A DNA stretch of 64,000 nt. Source: Warburgia ugandensis (Eukaryota > Streptophyta > Magnoliopsida > Canellales > Canellaceae). A program made the position numbers and the translations under genes. The notes under the pieces are model-generated. The model was not told the DNA's origin and ran no database searches. It saw nothing but the letters and a program-made list of their open reading frames with translations. Positions 51,207 through 62,959 of the stretch are shown here, piece after piece; position 1 is the first letter of the stretch; every line of letters begins with the position of its first letter. The stretch spans positions 17,769,945 through 17,833,944 of the forward strand of contig CP141132.1 in assembly GCA_035236585.1 (NCBI GenBank), in the 5' to 3' direction.

Positions 51207-52774
51207 AAAAGCTAATGTGGTAGCTGATGCATTAAGTAGAAAAACCCAAGGGATGTGTGCAAGCTTATCTACTAAGAGATGGAAGCTATTACAAGAAGTA
51301 ATAACGTGGAAACCAGACATAAGTAAGCACAAGATCATTATGGTAGGTCTAACGATAAAGTCGGCTGTTAATGAAAAGGTTAAGCAAGTACAGAAAGGAG
51401 ATCCGGACATACAAGCTTTCATAGGAAAACCAAGGTTTACTAAAGGGGAAGATGGTAGCGTTTACATGCAAGGAAGATTAGTGGTACCAACGAATGAAGA
51501 ATTAAGATAATAAATCTTAAAAGAGGCTCATCGGTCTAAATATACTGTACACCCGAGAAGAACTAAGATGTATCAAGACTTAAAGAGACAATATTGGTGG
51601 GATAGTATGAAAAGAGACATAGGAGAATTTGTGGCAAAGTGTCTAACATGTCAACAAGTAAAGGTTGAACATCAAAGACCTGTGGGATTGTTACAACCCC
51701 TTGAGTTACCCGAATGAAAATGGGATCATATTACCATGGACTTCATCGTAGGGTTACCCAGCACCTCAAAGGGTCACGACATGATCTGGGTAATTGTTGA
51801 TAGATTGGCTAAGACAGCCCATTTCCTTCCTATACGCCATACCCAATCCACTGACAGCATATCTCAGCTATACATCAAAGAGATAGTAAGTTTACATGGC
51901 ATACTCCTTAAGTATCACTTCAGATAGGGATAGCCGCTTCACTTCACAACTCTGGAAGTCCGTCCAAAAATCCTTAGGATCTTCCTTAAACTTTAGCATA
52001 GCCTTCCATTCGCAGACCGATGGACAGTCAGAGCGCACAATCCAGATAATCAAAGACATGCTGCAAGCTTATGCCCTCGATTGGAAGCAGAGCTGGGATG
52101 AAAACATATCCCTAGTAGAGTTCACGTACAACAATAGCTTTCAGTCGAGCATTGGCATGGCTCTGTATGAGGCACTCTATGGGAGACCCTGTCGATCACC
52201 CACCAGTTGGAGTGAAGTTGGAGAGTCCAGGGTGCTCCAGTCCGAGCTGGTGGAGCAATGCGCCGAGAAGGTCAAACTCATAAGGAAATGCCTCCTCACA
52301 GCTCAAAGGCAGCAAAAGAGCTATGCTGATCAAAGGAGGAAACCCTTAGAATTCGACATAGGAGAGCACATTTTCCTGAAGATATCTCCCACTAAAGGAG
52401 TTATGTGGTTCGGTATCAAAGGCAAGCTTAGTCCACGTTACATAGGACCTTTTGAAATCTTGGAGAAAGTGGGAAAAGTGGCCTACAGGATCGCAGTACC
52501 CCCTCAGCTATCTGAAGTACATAATGTATTCCATATATCTATGCTAAGGAGGTACGTGCCTGACCCTGCTCATGTCATCAACCAGGTACCCATAGAGTTG
52601 ACAGAGGATCTCAAGCTAGAGACAAGACCAATTGAGATTCTAGATCGTAAGAGTAAGAAGCTGCGGAACAAAGACATACACTTAGTCAAAGTTTTGTGGA
52701 GCAAGGCGCACATGGAAGAAGAGACTTGGGAACCAGAGTCAGAAATAAGAGAAAAGTACCCTGAGGTCTTTTGA
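51207..52774 (+). pseudogene. Tekay-like RNase H tail, integrase and chromodomain
   Basis: Begins [13 protein letters not shown] (end of RNase H). The integrase zinc-binding region has EAHRSKYTVH and CLTCQQVK at 51525-51660. The core starts with MDFIVGLP at 51736. After a frameshift near 51905 the frame to 52774 has SDRDSRF and GQSERT; the Asp at residue 10 and Glu at residue 46 of that frame are 35 residues apart, the DD35E spacing. A GPF-type module (RYIGPFEILEKVGKVAYRI) and a C-terminal chromodomain (VKVLWSKAHMEEETWEPESE) complete it; chromodomains help direct integration into heterochromatin. Defects: paired stop codons near 51510, Trp to stop in PEW at 51716, and the frameshift. The last 292-codon frame is the longest open one in the window. 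Confidence 0.9.
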
Positions 52775-52812
52775 CTGTATATATTGTAGAATTTTGGGGG
52801 TGAAATTCCCCT

Positions 52813-52825
52813 AAGGGGGTAAGAA
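52813..52825 (+). promoter_or_regulatory. Polypurine tract of the Tekay-like element
   Basis: AAGGGGGTAAGAA lies between the chromodomain stop and the LTR start, the position and composition expected of the plus-strand primer. Confidence 0.65.
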
Positions 52826-53145
52826 TTTAATGACTCCATTTTTGTAACATTGAAATCCCAAGTTGGTAATGAAAAGTTTACTTTTTGGAGATAAGGGTAT
52901 TTTGGTCATTTCACTGTTCACCATGACTAGACTTAGAAATTTGGTCCTAGGAATAATACCCTTAGGTGTGTCTTGGAAAAAGGAATCCAACAAGACCAAA
53001 ATCACCCAACATGGAGTTAAAATGAGCAAGTTATGGCCCTTTGAAGTTCACGGGCAAAATTGTAATTTAATTTCAAAACGGATTTGGCCTGAGAAAACAG
53101 AGACCCGTTTTGATATGGGCACCCCTCTTCTTCCCAAACCTACTG

Positions 53146-53222
53146 GAGGGTTCTAGAATGGCGGTGTGCAGGGGAGAAACCACCGCCATTCCATGGCAGT
53201 CGAACCCCCCTCTAGAACCCTC
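53146..53222. repeat. Two-tier inverted repeat in LTR U3
   Basis: The outer arms are GAGGGTTCTAGA (53146-53157) and TCTAGAACCCTC (53211-53222), perfectly complementary. The inner arms are AATGGCGGTG (53157-53166) and CACCGCCATT (53181-53190), also perfect. It ends about ten bases before the TATA box. Confidence 0.9.
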
Positions 53223-53224
53223 TT

Positions 53225-53246
53225 AGAGCTCTATAAATAGAGCTCT
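53225..53246 (+). promoter_or_regulatory. LTR TATA box inside a perfect palindrome
   Basis: The TATA sequence TATAAATA is centred in arms AGAGCTCTAT (53225-53234) and ATAGAGCTCT (53237-53246) with a two-base centre. It is the probable core promoter of the Tekay-like LTR, transcribing rightwards. Confidence 0.65.
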
Positions 53247-55353
53247 TGGGCGCCTCTAATGGCAGCCCAAAACCCTGGGAAACACCCATCGTGAAGAATT
53301 AGGCAAGAGAAGAAAACATGGAAAAAAACCGGCCACAGACCAGGAAAGCCTTAAACCACTCCAAACCCATCTCCCCCTTAGTCTTAGGATGAGTTTCCCT
53401 AAGTTTTTTCATGAGAAACCATGCAAAAGGGGCTCTAAGGAGCCACAACAGACCTAGGGAAGGTGCTTGGGGAGTACTGGTTCGAAAGGGGCGTCCTGAG
53501 GATGCCCCAGTCACCATGGGATGGAAATGCGTCGACCGCATTAGAGAGAAACCAACGGGCACGTCCATGGACGCGCCTGCAAACAAAAAAGACGGGCGAA
53601 AGTCCAGTGCGTCTGCAGATGCACCCGGTGGGGCACGCGCCATTGACGCGGGACGCGTTAGCGTCCTGGGATTCCACCTCGTATGGGCCTTCTATGTACT
53701 CTTGATATTAAAATGCCCATAACTTGAGTTTTAGGGCTCCGATTGAGGCGCTGTGAGAAGCGTTGTGTCCGTATCAATGGCGCGGACACACCCAAATCAT
53801 AAAATACCTAATCAAGGCCCTATCTAAGATGGGCATAACCCTTAAACTATGATAGTTGCGCGAGGCCACTATACCTTTGCAAACCTGACGGTACCAAGGC
53901 CTAGTTAGGGACCTTAGGAGGACCTTAGGCATTAGAATGAACCCTTAATGCCTAAGTAGTAAGGTAAAATGTTCTAGAACCTATAGAAATAGGCCAAGCT
54001 AACCTTTTTCCCCTAAACCATGTCCAGGAACGTACGAGGACAAGGGGACTAGCGCAATCAAACCATGTAGGTGCTCTATCACTACTAGACTTTTTAAAAG
54101 AACCCATGATGCTTTGATGTGGGTGCTTGATCGCTACTAGACTTTTAAAAAGAACCCATGATTGCTTTGAGAATGCATGTTTTAAGTTTTAAGTTACATG
54201 ACTTGTTTAGCATGAATTGATTTCATAAATGAATTTAGCATGCATGTGACAAATACATTATGCATAGACATGTTTTGCAAACGATTGCATAAATTGCATG
54301 ATTTGTGATTATTGAGTCTTGAAAAGTTGCATATCCTTGAGGGTTACCAAAAGACGCTGGAGTGCTCAAAAGACGCTAGGTAGGCAGTTGTGAGGGACCC
54401 AAAGAGGACAGGTTTTGAAAAAGAGGTTTTTGCTTACTTGATCGTATATGATTTGGGCTAGTAAGCTCGTGAGCGCTATGCCGAGAGGTCTGGGGTGGCC
54501 TCCCAGCCTCTACCACTATTAGGTGGAAAGGGTACCACGCCAAAAAGGCATGTCCTTACTTCGACTGCATGTGGTACAGAGGACTACCACTAGTGTCACG
54601 GCATTGGGTCGAAGTGTCATATGCCCCGTGGAGGCTATGACTGCGTGTTCCTAGGTACCCGGGGACCACACGGGGATGAGTCTGTGGGCATAGTGTGCCT
54701 ATGTTTTTAAGGATTTACTTGCATTGCATATGGCATGACATGAGGATGGTCGACCATACCATATATCCATGAGTTGGATTCAGTTGAGCATCTTATGCAT
54801 ATCATTATGTTTATGATATCTATGTTACTTTCAACTTGGATTATACGATTCTTTAAGTCGTCAGTATTCTAGTTCGACAATATCAATATTGAACAAGAGT
54901 GATCAAACATGAACATGGTTTAAAGAACACATGTTTTAAAACATAGCATGCATTGTAAAACTAGTAGCAATAGACTCCTACTGAGTATAGTGTATACTCA
55001 CCCAATCCTTAACATTTTTCAGACACGAGTAAACACTTAAGGACAAGATACGCCCACGACAGAAGACACCCAAATTAAGTACAAGTAAGTAAACCTCTAC
55101 CTTATCTTTCAGTGAATGTTACTTGATTGTAGTTACTCTCTGTAGCTAGGGCTGTGACTAACACTTTCTTGGGAATAGAGTTGATTTAAAACTATGCCAT
55201 GGCTATATGATTTGAAAATGTGTTTTGACATTCGGGGTTTTATACGAAAGATTGTTTTTTCATAACAAAATATTTTCATGCATTTCATATTTCTAAAACA
55301 AGATATCTCGCCTTTTTATGAAATTTGCATCATCTAAAACTCGGGTCGTCACA

Positions 55354-56315
55354 CCATAACATATTGAAAAAAATCATCCTTTTATAAAGAAAATAGTCAC
55401 AGTAGTTTCAACTATAAAGCATAGTAGGCAGTAGTCAATAACATGTTGAAAAATTCATCCTTTTACAAGGAAAACAGTTATTATACATTTAGCTACAAAG
55501 TACAATATATAATAGTGCAAAAGTTAAATGAAAACTCATCTATTTAAAAGTAAAATAGTCACTATAATTTTTGCTATAAGGCATAACATATAATAGTCCA
55601 ATACTTGATTGAAAGCTTATCTATTTACAAGAAAAATAGTCACTATACTTTTTTCTATAAGCATATTATATAGTAGTAAAAAGCCTGATTGAAAACTCCT
55701 CTATTTATAAGTAAAATTATCACTATAACTTTTTAAAATTTGATTGAAAACTCATCTATTTACAAGAAAAATAGTTACTATAATAACATATAGTAGTCCA
55801 AAACTTGATTGAAAACTCTTCTATATACAAGAAAAACAATCACTATAATTTTTGCTATAAAACATAACATATAGTAGTCCAAAACTTGATTGAAACTTAT
55901 TTATTTACAAGCAAAATACTCACTATAATTTCTACTATAAAGAATAACTTATAGCAGTCTAGAACTTTGTTGAAAACTCATGTATTTACAAGTAAAATGG
56001 TCATCATAATTTTTTCTATAAAGCATAACATATAGCAATCCAAAACTTGAATGGCAACTCATCCATTTATAAGAAAAATAGTCATCATAACTTTTGCTAT
56101 AAAGCTTAGTATATGGCAATCCAAAAGTTGATTGGAAACTCATCTATTTATCAGCAAAACGGTCATTATAACTTTTTCTATGAAGTATTACATATAGCAA
56201 CTCAAAACTTGATTGAAACTCAATTATTTATAACCAAAATATTCACCATATTTTTTGCTATAAAGCATAGTATATAGCAGCCTAAAACTTGAATGGATAC
56301 TCATCTTTACTATTT
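55354..56315. repeat. Satellite-like tandem array, period about 81 bp, about 12 monomers
   Basis: Each monomer has AAAACTTGATTGAAAACTC, then ATCTATTTACAAG, AAAATAGTCACTATAA, TTTTTGCTATAAAGC and ATAACATATAGTAGTCC. Starts at 55800, 55881, 55961, 56042, 56123, 56204 and 56284 give spacings of 80-81 bp. Monomers are moderately diverged and one near 55740 is shortened. The array begins within a few bases of the Tekay-like LTR end. Confidence 0.9.
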
Positions 56316-57289
56316 AGAAACACTGTAAAATATTCATATTTATAGATCTGAACATCACTAGTATCATTAATACTAAATTCACAAATTTATTGAGTTTTCA
56401 CATACTTGGAATGGCTTTTACCATATAATCCCTCTAATAGAATAACTCATTTCCTTCTCTTTCTTTTAGTTCTTCTTCCTTTCTTTTCTTCTTTCTCCCT
56501 TCTCCTCCATGTCTTCCTCCCCCCTCCCCCCCCCCCCCCCCCCTCTTTCTCTCTAAGTTCTTCTTCCACTCCTCCGTATTTTTCCTTTTCTTTCTTTCTA
56601 TTTACAATGTTCCAACATGTCTCAAATTGTGGTTGTGATGAAGCTAAAAAGGAGGGGAGATGATAGCTATTTGGTTCTCTCTTATATGCAGTATGAGTGG
56701 ACCAATCACAGGCCTCCACTCAATTTTTAATTTAAATCCATTTAGTTATCATGGTTTTCTTAGATAATTATCATGATAGAATGAATCTTAATAGTCCAAC
56801 CTCTCTTTTTAATATAAAATAAGTTTATAATTGATATAATCCATCCATTACTATTTAATCTAAAATTATACTTCCTTTAATCAATTTACTAATGGTTCAA
56901 TCTCAACGGTCAAGATTGCTCTTAATCCATTGAAATCTAAGCATACATTTAAACATCACAAGAATTTAAAAAAATAACATAAAGTTGCTAGTTTGGTGTT
57001 TTGGACTCTAATGTTGAATTTAGTACACTTAACATATAACCAAGTGAGACAACTTGCTTTTGTTGTTAAAGTTGTAGAAATAATTTTATTAATGGAATAA
57101 GAATTTAAAATGTTTCATGGATCATTTGCATTTGGAACTATGTGGATGTCAATAACGTAGTTCTTCCATTTTCTTCATTGTTAGCCAACTCCTTACAAAT
57201 TATGCATCTTCTTGTCTTCAAGCATATCGAAGGTGGACTACAAAGTAGAAACAAGCACGATGCTCTATTTGAAAATAACAATATAGGGC
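56316..57289. other. AT-rich stretch with a C18 homopolymer
   Basis: A pyrimidine-rich tract near 56450-56600 contains 18 consecutive C (56526-56543). Frames across it (poly-Pro or poly-Gly) are artefacts. Nothing else recognised. Confidence 0.5.
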
Positions 57290-57590
57290 AAGCACTATAT
57301 TATATAAGACATAGCATTTACATATATACCTTCACTATCTCCCTTATTGAATTTTCATTTGTTGATGACTCATGTCTCAAATCATCAATCATAATAGGAA
57401 CCATGTTCCTTATCATTGAGCAAAGTTAACTAATATTGGAAGGTGCATTGTCATCTATCTATTGCCCCTTACTATTGAACTGGACATCTTATTTTATTCC
57501 CATTAACTTACTCTGAATAACCTTTTCTATCATTGTTTGCCCCTTGCCCTTATAAAGGTTGCTCAGGTTGGATTGTTTTTCATTTTGTTG
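57290..57590 (-). pseudogene. CACTA (En/Spm) transposase C-terminal relic
   Basis: Minus-strand translation reads YKGKGQTMIEKVIQSKLMG, then after a stop DVQFNSKGQ, IDDNAPSNIS, MIRNMVPIMIDDLRHESS and SIREIVKVYM. Plant CACTA-type transposase-associated proteins have a segment of the form RG.T.M..(I/V)......FN..GQPIG.N...LSSFLG..VR..VPI....WR, and the order and spacing agree. Stops at two points and lack of the rest of the gene make it a dead fragment. It could belong with the CACTA-like terminus at 46946, with later gypsy material between them. Confidence 0.55.
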
Positions 57591-58862
57591 TTGTTCTTCA
57601 CATTCCATTTTTCTTGTACAAGTTAAAACATTTTATTTAAAACAAATGCATAAAATAAAATTTTACTTTTTCATTTAGTATGTTTAATAATTCATTCATC
57701 ATCATTCTGAAATGAAAAATCTTTGGCAGTAGGTCATAAAACAATAATTCCTTTTAGAATGACAATCTAGTTGAATAGGTTCTTCATACCTATATATGTG
57801 TAACCATGCATAGATGCATTTAAGTGTTCTATCTAACATACTTAGATAGCAAATAAGAACACAATGAAATTACAACAACAAAATCAACTACATGTAATGC
57901 ATTTAAAGATAGGTTCTGACACTAAAATAAAGCCCTTATTTCTACCAAAAATCTAGCAAAGTATCCTTTGTTTTTCAAACTTGCACATTTATTGCATGAA
58001 AATGCAATTCATTTAATAAGCCTCAATTCATATTCCAAAATATAAATGGAGACTTAGTTAGTTCTAATAATATTTTAGTTAGTAGTAACATTGTTTTGCT
58101 TCAATCACATAATATGATGAAGCTTCATTTTGGATTGGTTTGCAGAATTTTATAGCAAGTTTTTAATTGAAGTTTGTAACAATTTACTAACAAGGTTTAT
58201 AATAGGTTCTTCCATTGTTATTGCACTAGTTTTTGTAGAACATCATATGTGAAATTAGAACTAAATTTTAAGGGAAAATAGGGCAATCTCAATGAGAGGT
58301 AACTAGTTTCTTCTCTACTATGATATTTGTAGACATTTTTTACTTATTAAATTGCTAGAGTAGTGAAACCAATGAATTGTTCACTATGTTCCACAGTTTC
58401 TACAAGTCTAAGATATCTTGTTCCTTGTAAAAAAGATGTTGAAATAGAGGATTGATTCTAGGGGTTTTGAGATTGAATTCTTCAATTGTAGATTACAACT
58501 ATGACTATTAATCACTAGTTTTTCAAGATTGGTTTTAAGATTGTGAGTCTTAGTGGATGTAGACATCTGAATCTTTCTCTATTTTGGATTGCTTATCTGA
58601 TTTGTTTTTGAGTTGAAATAGCTAAGAAGGTATCTTAAGATGGCACTAGATAAGTATTATGTTGCCCTTTTTATTTGATCGACTTATAAAGTACGCAAGT
58701 CAATTTAGTTTAGAGAAACATCTAAGTTTAAGACATATTTTCTACTAATTGGAAACATGAGCAACATTTGATAATATTAGTAGCAAATCATAGCCAACAG
58801 AGAGAGAGAGAGAGAGAGGTCAGTGTAGCCAAGAAAACTTGAATGCTCATAGCCAAGTGAGA
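57591..58862. other. AT-rich stretch without genes
   Basis: No coding similarity or RNA gene seen. A short (AG)9 run lies at 58800-58818. Confidence 0.5.
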
Positions 58863-58867
58863 GTGAC

Positions 58868-60891
58868 TGTTGATGTTTTTCGCAAGTGCACGGGCTATTA
58901 TAGTATAGCTAATGCAAGTATGGGTCGATGCCACAGGGACACACTTTAAGAATTTGGAGTTTTTAATTAAATTTAATTATTTAAAATCAAAATTAATTGA
59001 CAAAAATTAACAAAAAGAAATCAAACTTCATCTTCAAGTTAACATTGAAATCCCAGAGGTCTAATTCCAAAAAAAAAACAATAAAAGAAACAATAAAACC
59101 TTAACTAAACTAAAACTAGAAGAAATTAAGAAAAATATAATCCCCTATCTTAAGTGCTGTCTAATTTCTTCACTTCTAGTATCCCAAACTTTGATCAACC
59201 TCCACCAATATATTCAACATGTCTTGGATTAATGATCTGACAGAGGAATTTGTTAGATTCTTCATATTTTCAGAGATTTAATCTAATTAAGAAATTTAAG
59301 AATTAATGGCTTAAATCTATTTTCAAAACTCAAATTGAAGATTAGGAATAACAATTTAATAGGAAACTATCCTAAAAACATGTTATAAAATTTAATTGAA
59401 ATTTTAAATTAAAACAGACAAGAAATTAAAGGTTTTTCATGGTAAACCAGAACCCTTGAATTGGTTATAACTACAGAATAACACAAAATGTGAATAACTA
59501 GAACTAGAATAACATAAAACATAAATAGTAACAGTAATAGGACATGAAATTTAAATTGAAATATTCTAATAAGGGCAAAATTGGAATTTCCCCAAAATAT
59601 TGTTAAAACTCACGTAAAAGAGGAAAGGTTTGCTGGAGAGATGGAGGATGCCACTGACGGTGCTAGATGTCACCTAGGCTGTGGGTCTTAGCTGGTCGTT
59701 GTCTGGTTCATATGATCCTTGAATTGCCTAGCCGGTGGAGAGATGGTGCGATGAAGAGGGCACGCCTCGATCGTCTGGAGCAGAGCCAAATGATCTGGGG
59801 TTTCTGTGACTAGCCAACTAGCCGGTGAAAAGGGATGACTGGAAACAAAGGAGAACTAAAAATTGATGCTTGGACCATGTGGCTGGTGATGAGATGATGC
59901 GTGGATATGAAGAAGAAAGCAGAGGTGAACTGGGCAGTGCGATGAATGAAGGAAAATGATGGAGAAGATGGGTTGTGCGGTGAATGGAGGAGAGTAACGG
60001 TGAAGGCTGGAAGCTGGCCGGTGGGGAAGGAGGTGCGATGGAACTGGCTAATTGATGGTGATGAAGTAAGAAATGCAGATGGAACTCCGGTTCCTGATGA
60101 AAATCGAGAGATGGAAAGAGAGATTGGACTAGGGTGGTCTAGGTTGTGGTGAAGAAGTAGAGTAGGTAAGGTAATTAAAAAGATGGGAGAGGGAAATTGT
60201 CTGGTTCATGATGAAAGAGTGGAGAAAGATAGCGATGGGCGGGAGTGATGACTACAAAAACAACAGAATGGAAGGGAAAGAAAGCAAATAGGAAGGTGAA
60301 ACATAAAACCAAAAGCAAAAGATAAGGCTCTTCCTGGGAAGAAGAAGAATGTGAGAGGGTTTGAAGGGAAGGGAAGTGTTTGAATGGAAACAAAGTGAAA
60401 ATAAAGATAACCAAAGCTAAGGAAACAACTAAAACTCTCCAAAACTCCAAACTTTTCCAAAACTCTCCACGGTTCCTCTTCTTTATAAGTTTTTTATCTT
60501 CCTAATTTTTCTCCTTTCCTTTAAGATTTAGTTTCTTATTAGGAAACTTTCTCTTCTTCCCATTTAGGGCTCTTCTTCCAAATTAGTACTCATCTTCCAA
60601 ATTAGGAACTCTTCATCTCTTGCCTTATTGATTTTCAAATTGATCTGCGCCATTGAGATTGAATTTGAGCCATCCAACTCTTCTTTAGTTGATCTGGAGT
60701 CATCTAAACCATACATTAAGCATCCACTTAGCTCAATTGATCATCTGACTGCTAATTTTGGCAATTTACGGTTGGATAGTCAATTTGAGATAATTTTTAT
60801 ATTTTCTCTAAAAATTTACCAAATTGATGAGTTAGATGGTCTAATTAGATGCTAAATTAGGGGTCTTTTAGCCAAAATTAAACACTTAACA
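58868..60891 (-). repeat. 3' LTR of a minus-strand gypsy element
   Basis: On the plus strand it runs from TGTTGATG to CACTTAACA, so on the minus strand it begins TGTTAAGTG and ends CATCAACA. Just outside its minus-strand start lies GGTTGAGGGTG, a polypurine tract, which makes this the 3' LTR of an element extending right. The U5 end carries CGCAAGTGCACGGGCTATTA and GGGTCGATGCCACAGGGA, motifs shared with four other LTRs here. The left flank GTGAC (58863-58867) is the probable target duplication; its partner is beyond the window. The solo LTR at 22824-24285 is a shorter relative. Frames within it, such as 59946-60152, are non-coding. Confidence 0.8.
60481..60487 (-). promoter_or_regulatory. LTR TATA box
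   Basis: TATAAAG on the minus strand, in CTTATAAAGAAGAGGAACC, at the position equivalent to 23217-23223 in the related solo LTR. Confidence 0.55.
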
Positions 60892-62600
60892 CACCCTCAA
60901 CCAGCATTTTGCTACTCCTGAGCAAAACATGTAGCCAACTATTTTATACAAAATTGGTACAAGGTGCCACTTTTGTAGGTACTCATGATTGTATTTAGCA
61001 CATGCAACAAGCCCTTGAACCCCTAGGTTACCCCTAGTGGACGAGTTAGGCCTCATGAGGGTTTGTAGTGAATATACCCACAAAATTCTATAAAGTTGTG
61101 TCCCTTATTTTATCTTAGAGAATCCTCATTCATTAGCAATTTTACTAATTTTTCACAACTTAATGAAGAGGATTTGACAATTTCACACACCATACACATA
61201 TTAAAGACATTTTATTTGAGCTATTTCTCAGAGTGCATAATATGTGTCTACAGCCACATAAATCTTAACTTCTAACTGGATATGCTTAAATTCCATTGAA
61301 AATATGCTTTGAACTCAAATCCTCATAGGTATGTGCCAATAAATAAAACTTTCAAATAAGGGGTGTAAACATATTTCTCTCATTATGTGACCGATTCCAA
61401 CAAGCTAATGGTCCACATAATTCTTTTAAATGGTCATGAGATAAGGGAAATGATCCATAAGAGTGGATGTTATCACCAAGAATATTAGGGGTCTTTTACC
61501 TTAATTATTTCTTTTTATCTCCTCTTTAAAGCTATGTCCACCTAAGATCAATAAGTCTTTAACTAGGACAAAATGTAGGCTTAGAAGAGGTTTAGAAAAG
61601 AAAGGTATAAAGATTTCAAAGGTCCAAAATTGAGTAGATGTCTTCAATGAATATCTATTAGGACAACTTTTTTTTGGGTTTATTCTTGAAGTGAATTTCT
61701 CTTTCAGATTTTGGTCTTTTTTTTTTTTTGGAAGAAAGATAACTAAGTTTTCTCACTTCTTTGACTTTTTATCCTTTTTTTTCTTTTTTCTTTTGAAATT
61801 TTTCTACTCTACTCATTTTGAAGATGGATAGTGGTTATTTATTTTACGGGGTTATTCTAGGTTAAGGTGAATGGGGTTAAGAAAGAAAAGGCTTAATAAT
61901 AGGCTCAAAAGGCTAACTAGTGGTATACTATATTAGGTAGGCTTTATGTCTCTAAGTTGAGCAAGGATGGCCTATATCATTTCTTAGGTTTCCTAAAGCC
62001 TATCAGATTCAATAGTTTTTTAGAATTAAAGCTATTACTCCTATTTATTCTTGATGTGTAACCAAAACAACAATAACAGGATCACACTATTGTACGTACA
62101 CCGAAGAATTCATAGAATTACTTATAACTCTCTAAAAGAAGATAGTCTCAAACTCTCACTAGGTTATAGGTCTCCACTGATTTTCCTCAGGGTCTCTAAG
62201 TCATAGCTTTATATTAATCTTGATTATATGTTGTGTGTAAATGGGTTTCGAGAATTAACTTTCAGAAAATGCTTCAACACATGAAAAATATGCAAACTAA
62301 TCATATGCATTCCCATTAAGAGGTGAAAATAGTATATTTACTAAATTCTGAGCATCTAGTTCTTATCACAATAAGGGAACTCTACTTTAAAAACTTTTTT
62401 TTTTTTTACTCAAGAAAATTCAAAATCTCTATGTGCATCTACACTCTCAACCTGAATGAAACATTGTCCCCAATGTTTGAAAACATAAGAGTCTATATAG
62501 AAGTTGAGTGATGTAGACTCTAAACCCTTGGGTTGCCTCCCAATAAGAGCTATGTTTAACATCTTCAGCTAGACATTACCTAACCTAACTTTCTAAACCT
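60892..62600 (-). other. 3' non-coding region of the minus-strand gypsy element
   Basis: Starts at the polypurine tract and holds, on the minus strand, TTTTGCTCAGGAGTAGCAAA (about 60910-60930), CATTGGGGACAATG (about 62462-62475) and a TATTGGGAGGCAACCC block (about 62527-62545). These are recurrent landmarks downstream of integrase in Athila-group elements. The same first two motifs lie in 31406-33530. No coding sequence. Confidence 0.65.
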
Positions 62601-62683
62601 AGAGCTAACTGGGTCAGCTTATGCGTCCTAATCCTAACCCTAAGATGAAATGGCGAGATTTCTCAGGCCACTTTAAAATTTTG

Positions 62684-62929
62684 CAGTAATCTATATATTG
62701 CCTCCACCTTAAAATTTTAGGTGGTGATATGAATATAATACAGTAGATCACCACAAGTGTGAAGGTAGTGGGACCATATTGGTGATCACCCATCTTCATT
62801 ATTTCACAGTAGTCAATATAATTGCTCCACCTCAAAAATTGAAGTGAGGGTAACACAATGATTGCATGAACGACCGTGTATTTCGTTGGACCATATGGTG
62901 ACAAACAGTCCTTATCATTGTCCTAAACT
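62684..62929. repeat. Tandem pair of 123-bp hairpin-bearing units
   Basis: CAGTAATCTATATATTG at 62684 and CAGTAGTCAATATAATTG at 62807 open two related units. Each contains a near-palindrome with CCACCT...AGGTGG type arms around an A/T centre and a GGACCATAT block. The antisense frame that repeats YIDYC merely reflects the duplication. Confidence 0.75.
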
Positions 62930-62959
62930 AGGGTAATAACTTGACTCTGTCCTCTTCTA

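Larger units (their letters stand above)
52826..55353 (+). repeat. 3' LTR of the Tekay-like element
   Basis: Starts TTTAATGACTCC, a decayed TGTAACGACTCC, and ends GGGTCGTCACA, the mirrored terminus. The length of 2528 bp is typical for this clade. The U3 part holds a long inverted repeat and a TATA box (53232). The GC-richer part from 53150 to 53780 yields open frames on both strands that are not proteins. Words such as GATTTGGGCTAGTAAGCTCG resemble motifs in the solo LTR at 42423-46192. Confidence 0.75.

Noticed and set aside
53299-53722. Four overlapping frames of 80-114 codons in the GC-rich part of an LTR
   Set aside because: Open on both strands because of local GC content downstream of the LTR TATA box; not gag or pol.
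55354-56315. Regular repeats resembling a CRISPR array
   Set aside because: The whole 81-bp unit repeats with no unique spacers, and the sequence is a plant nuclear one.
56406-56719. Poly-Pro and poly-Gly frames
   Set aside because: Result of the 18-base C homopolymer and the flanking pyrimidine tract.
60175-60460. Two antisense frames rich in Phe, Leu and Ser with membrane-like character
   Set aside because: They lie within the U3/R part of the 58868-60891 LTR next to its TATA box, overlap each other and have no similarity.
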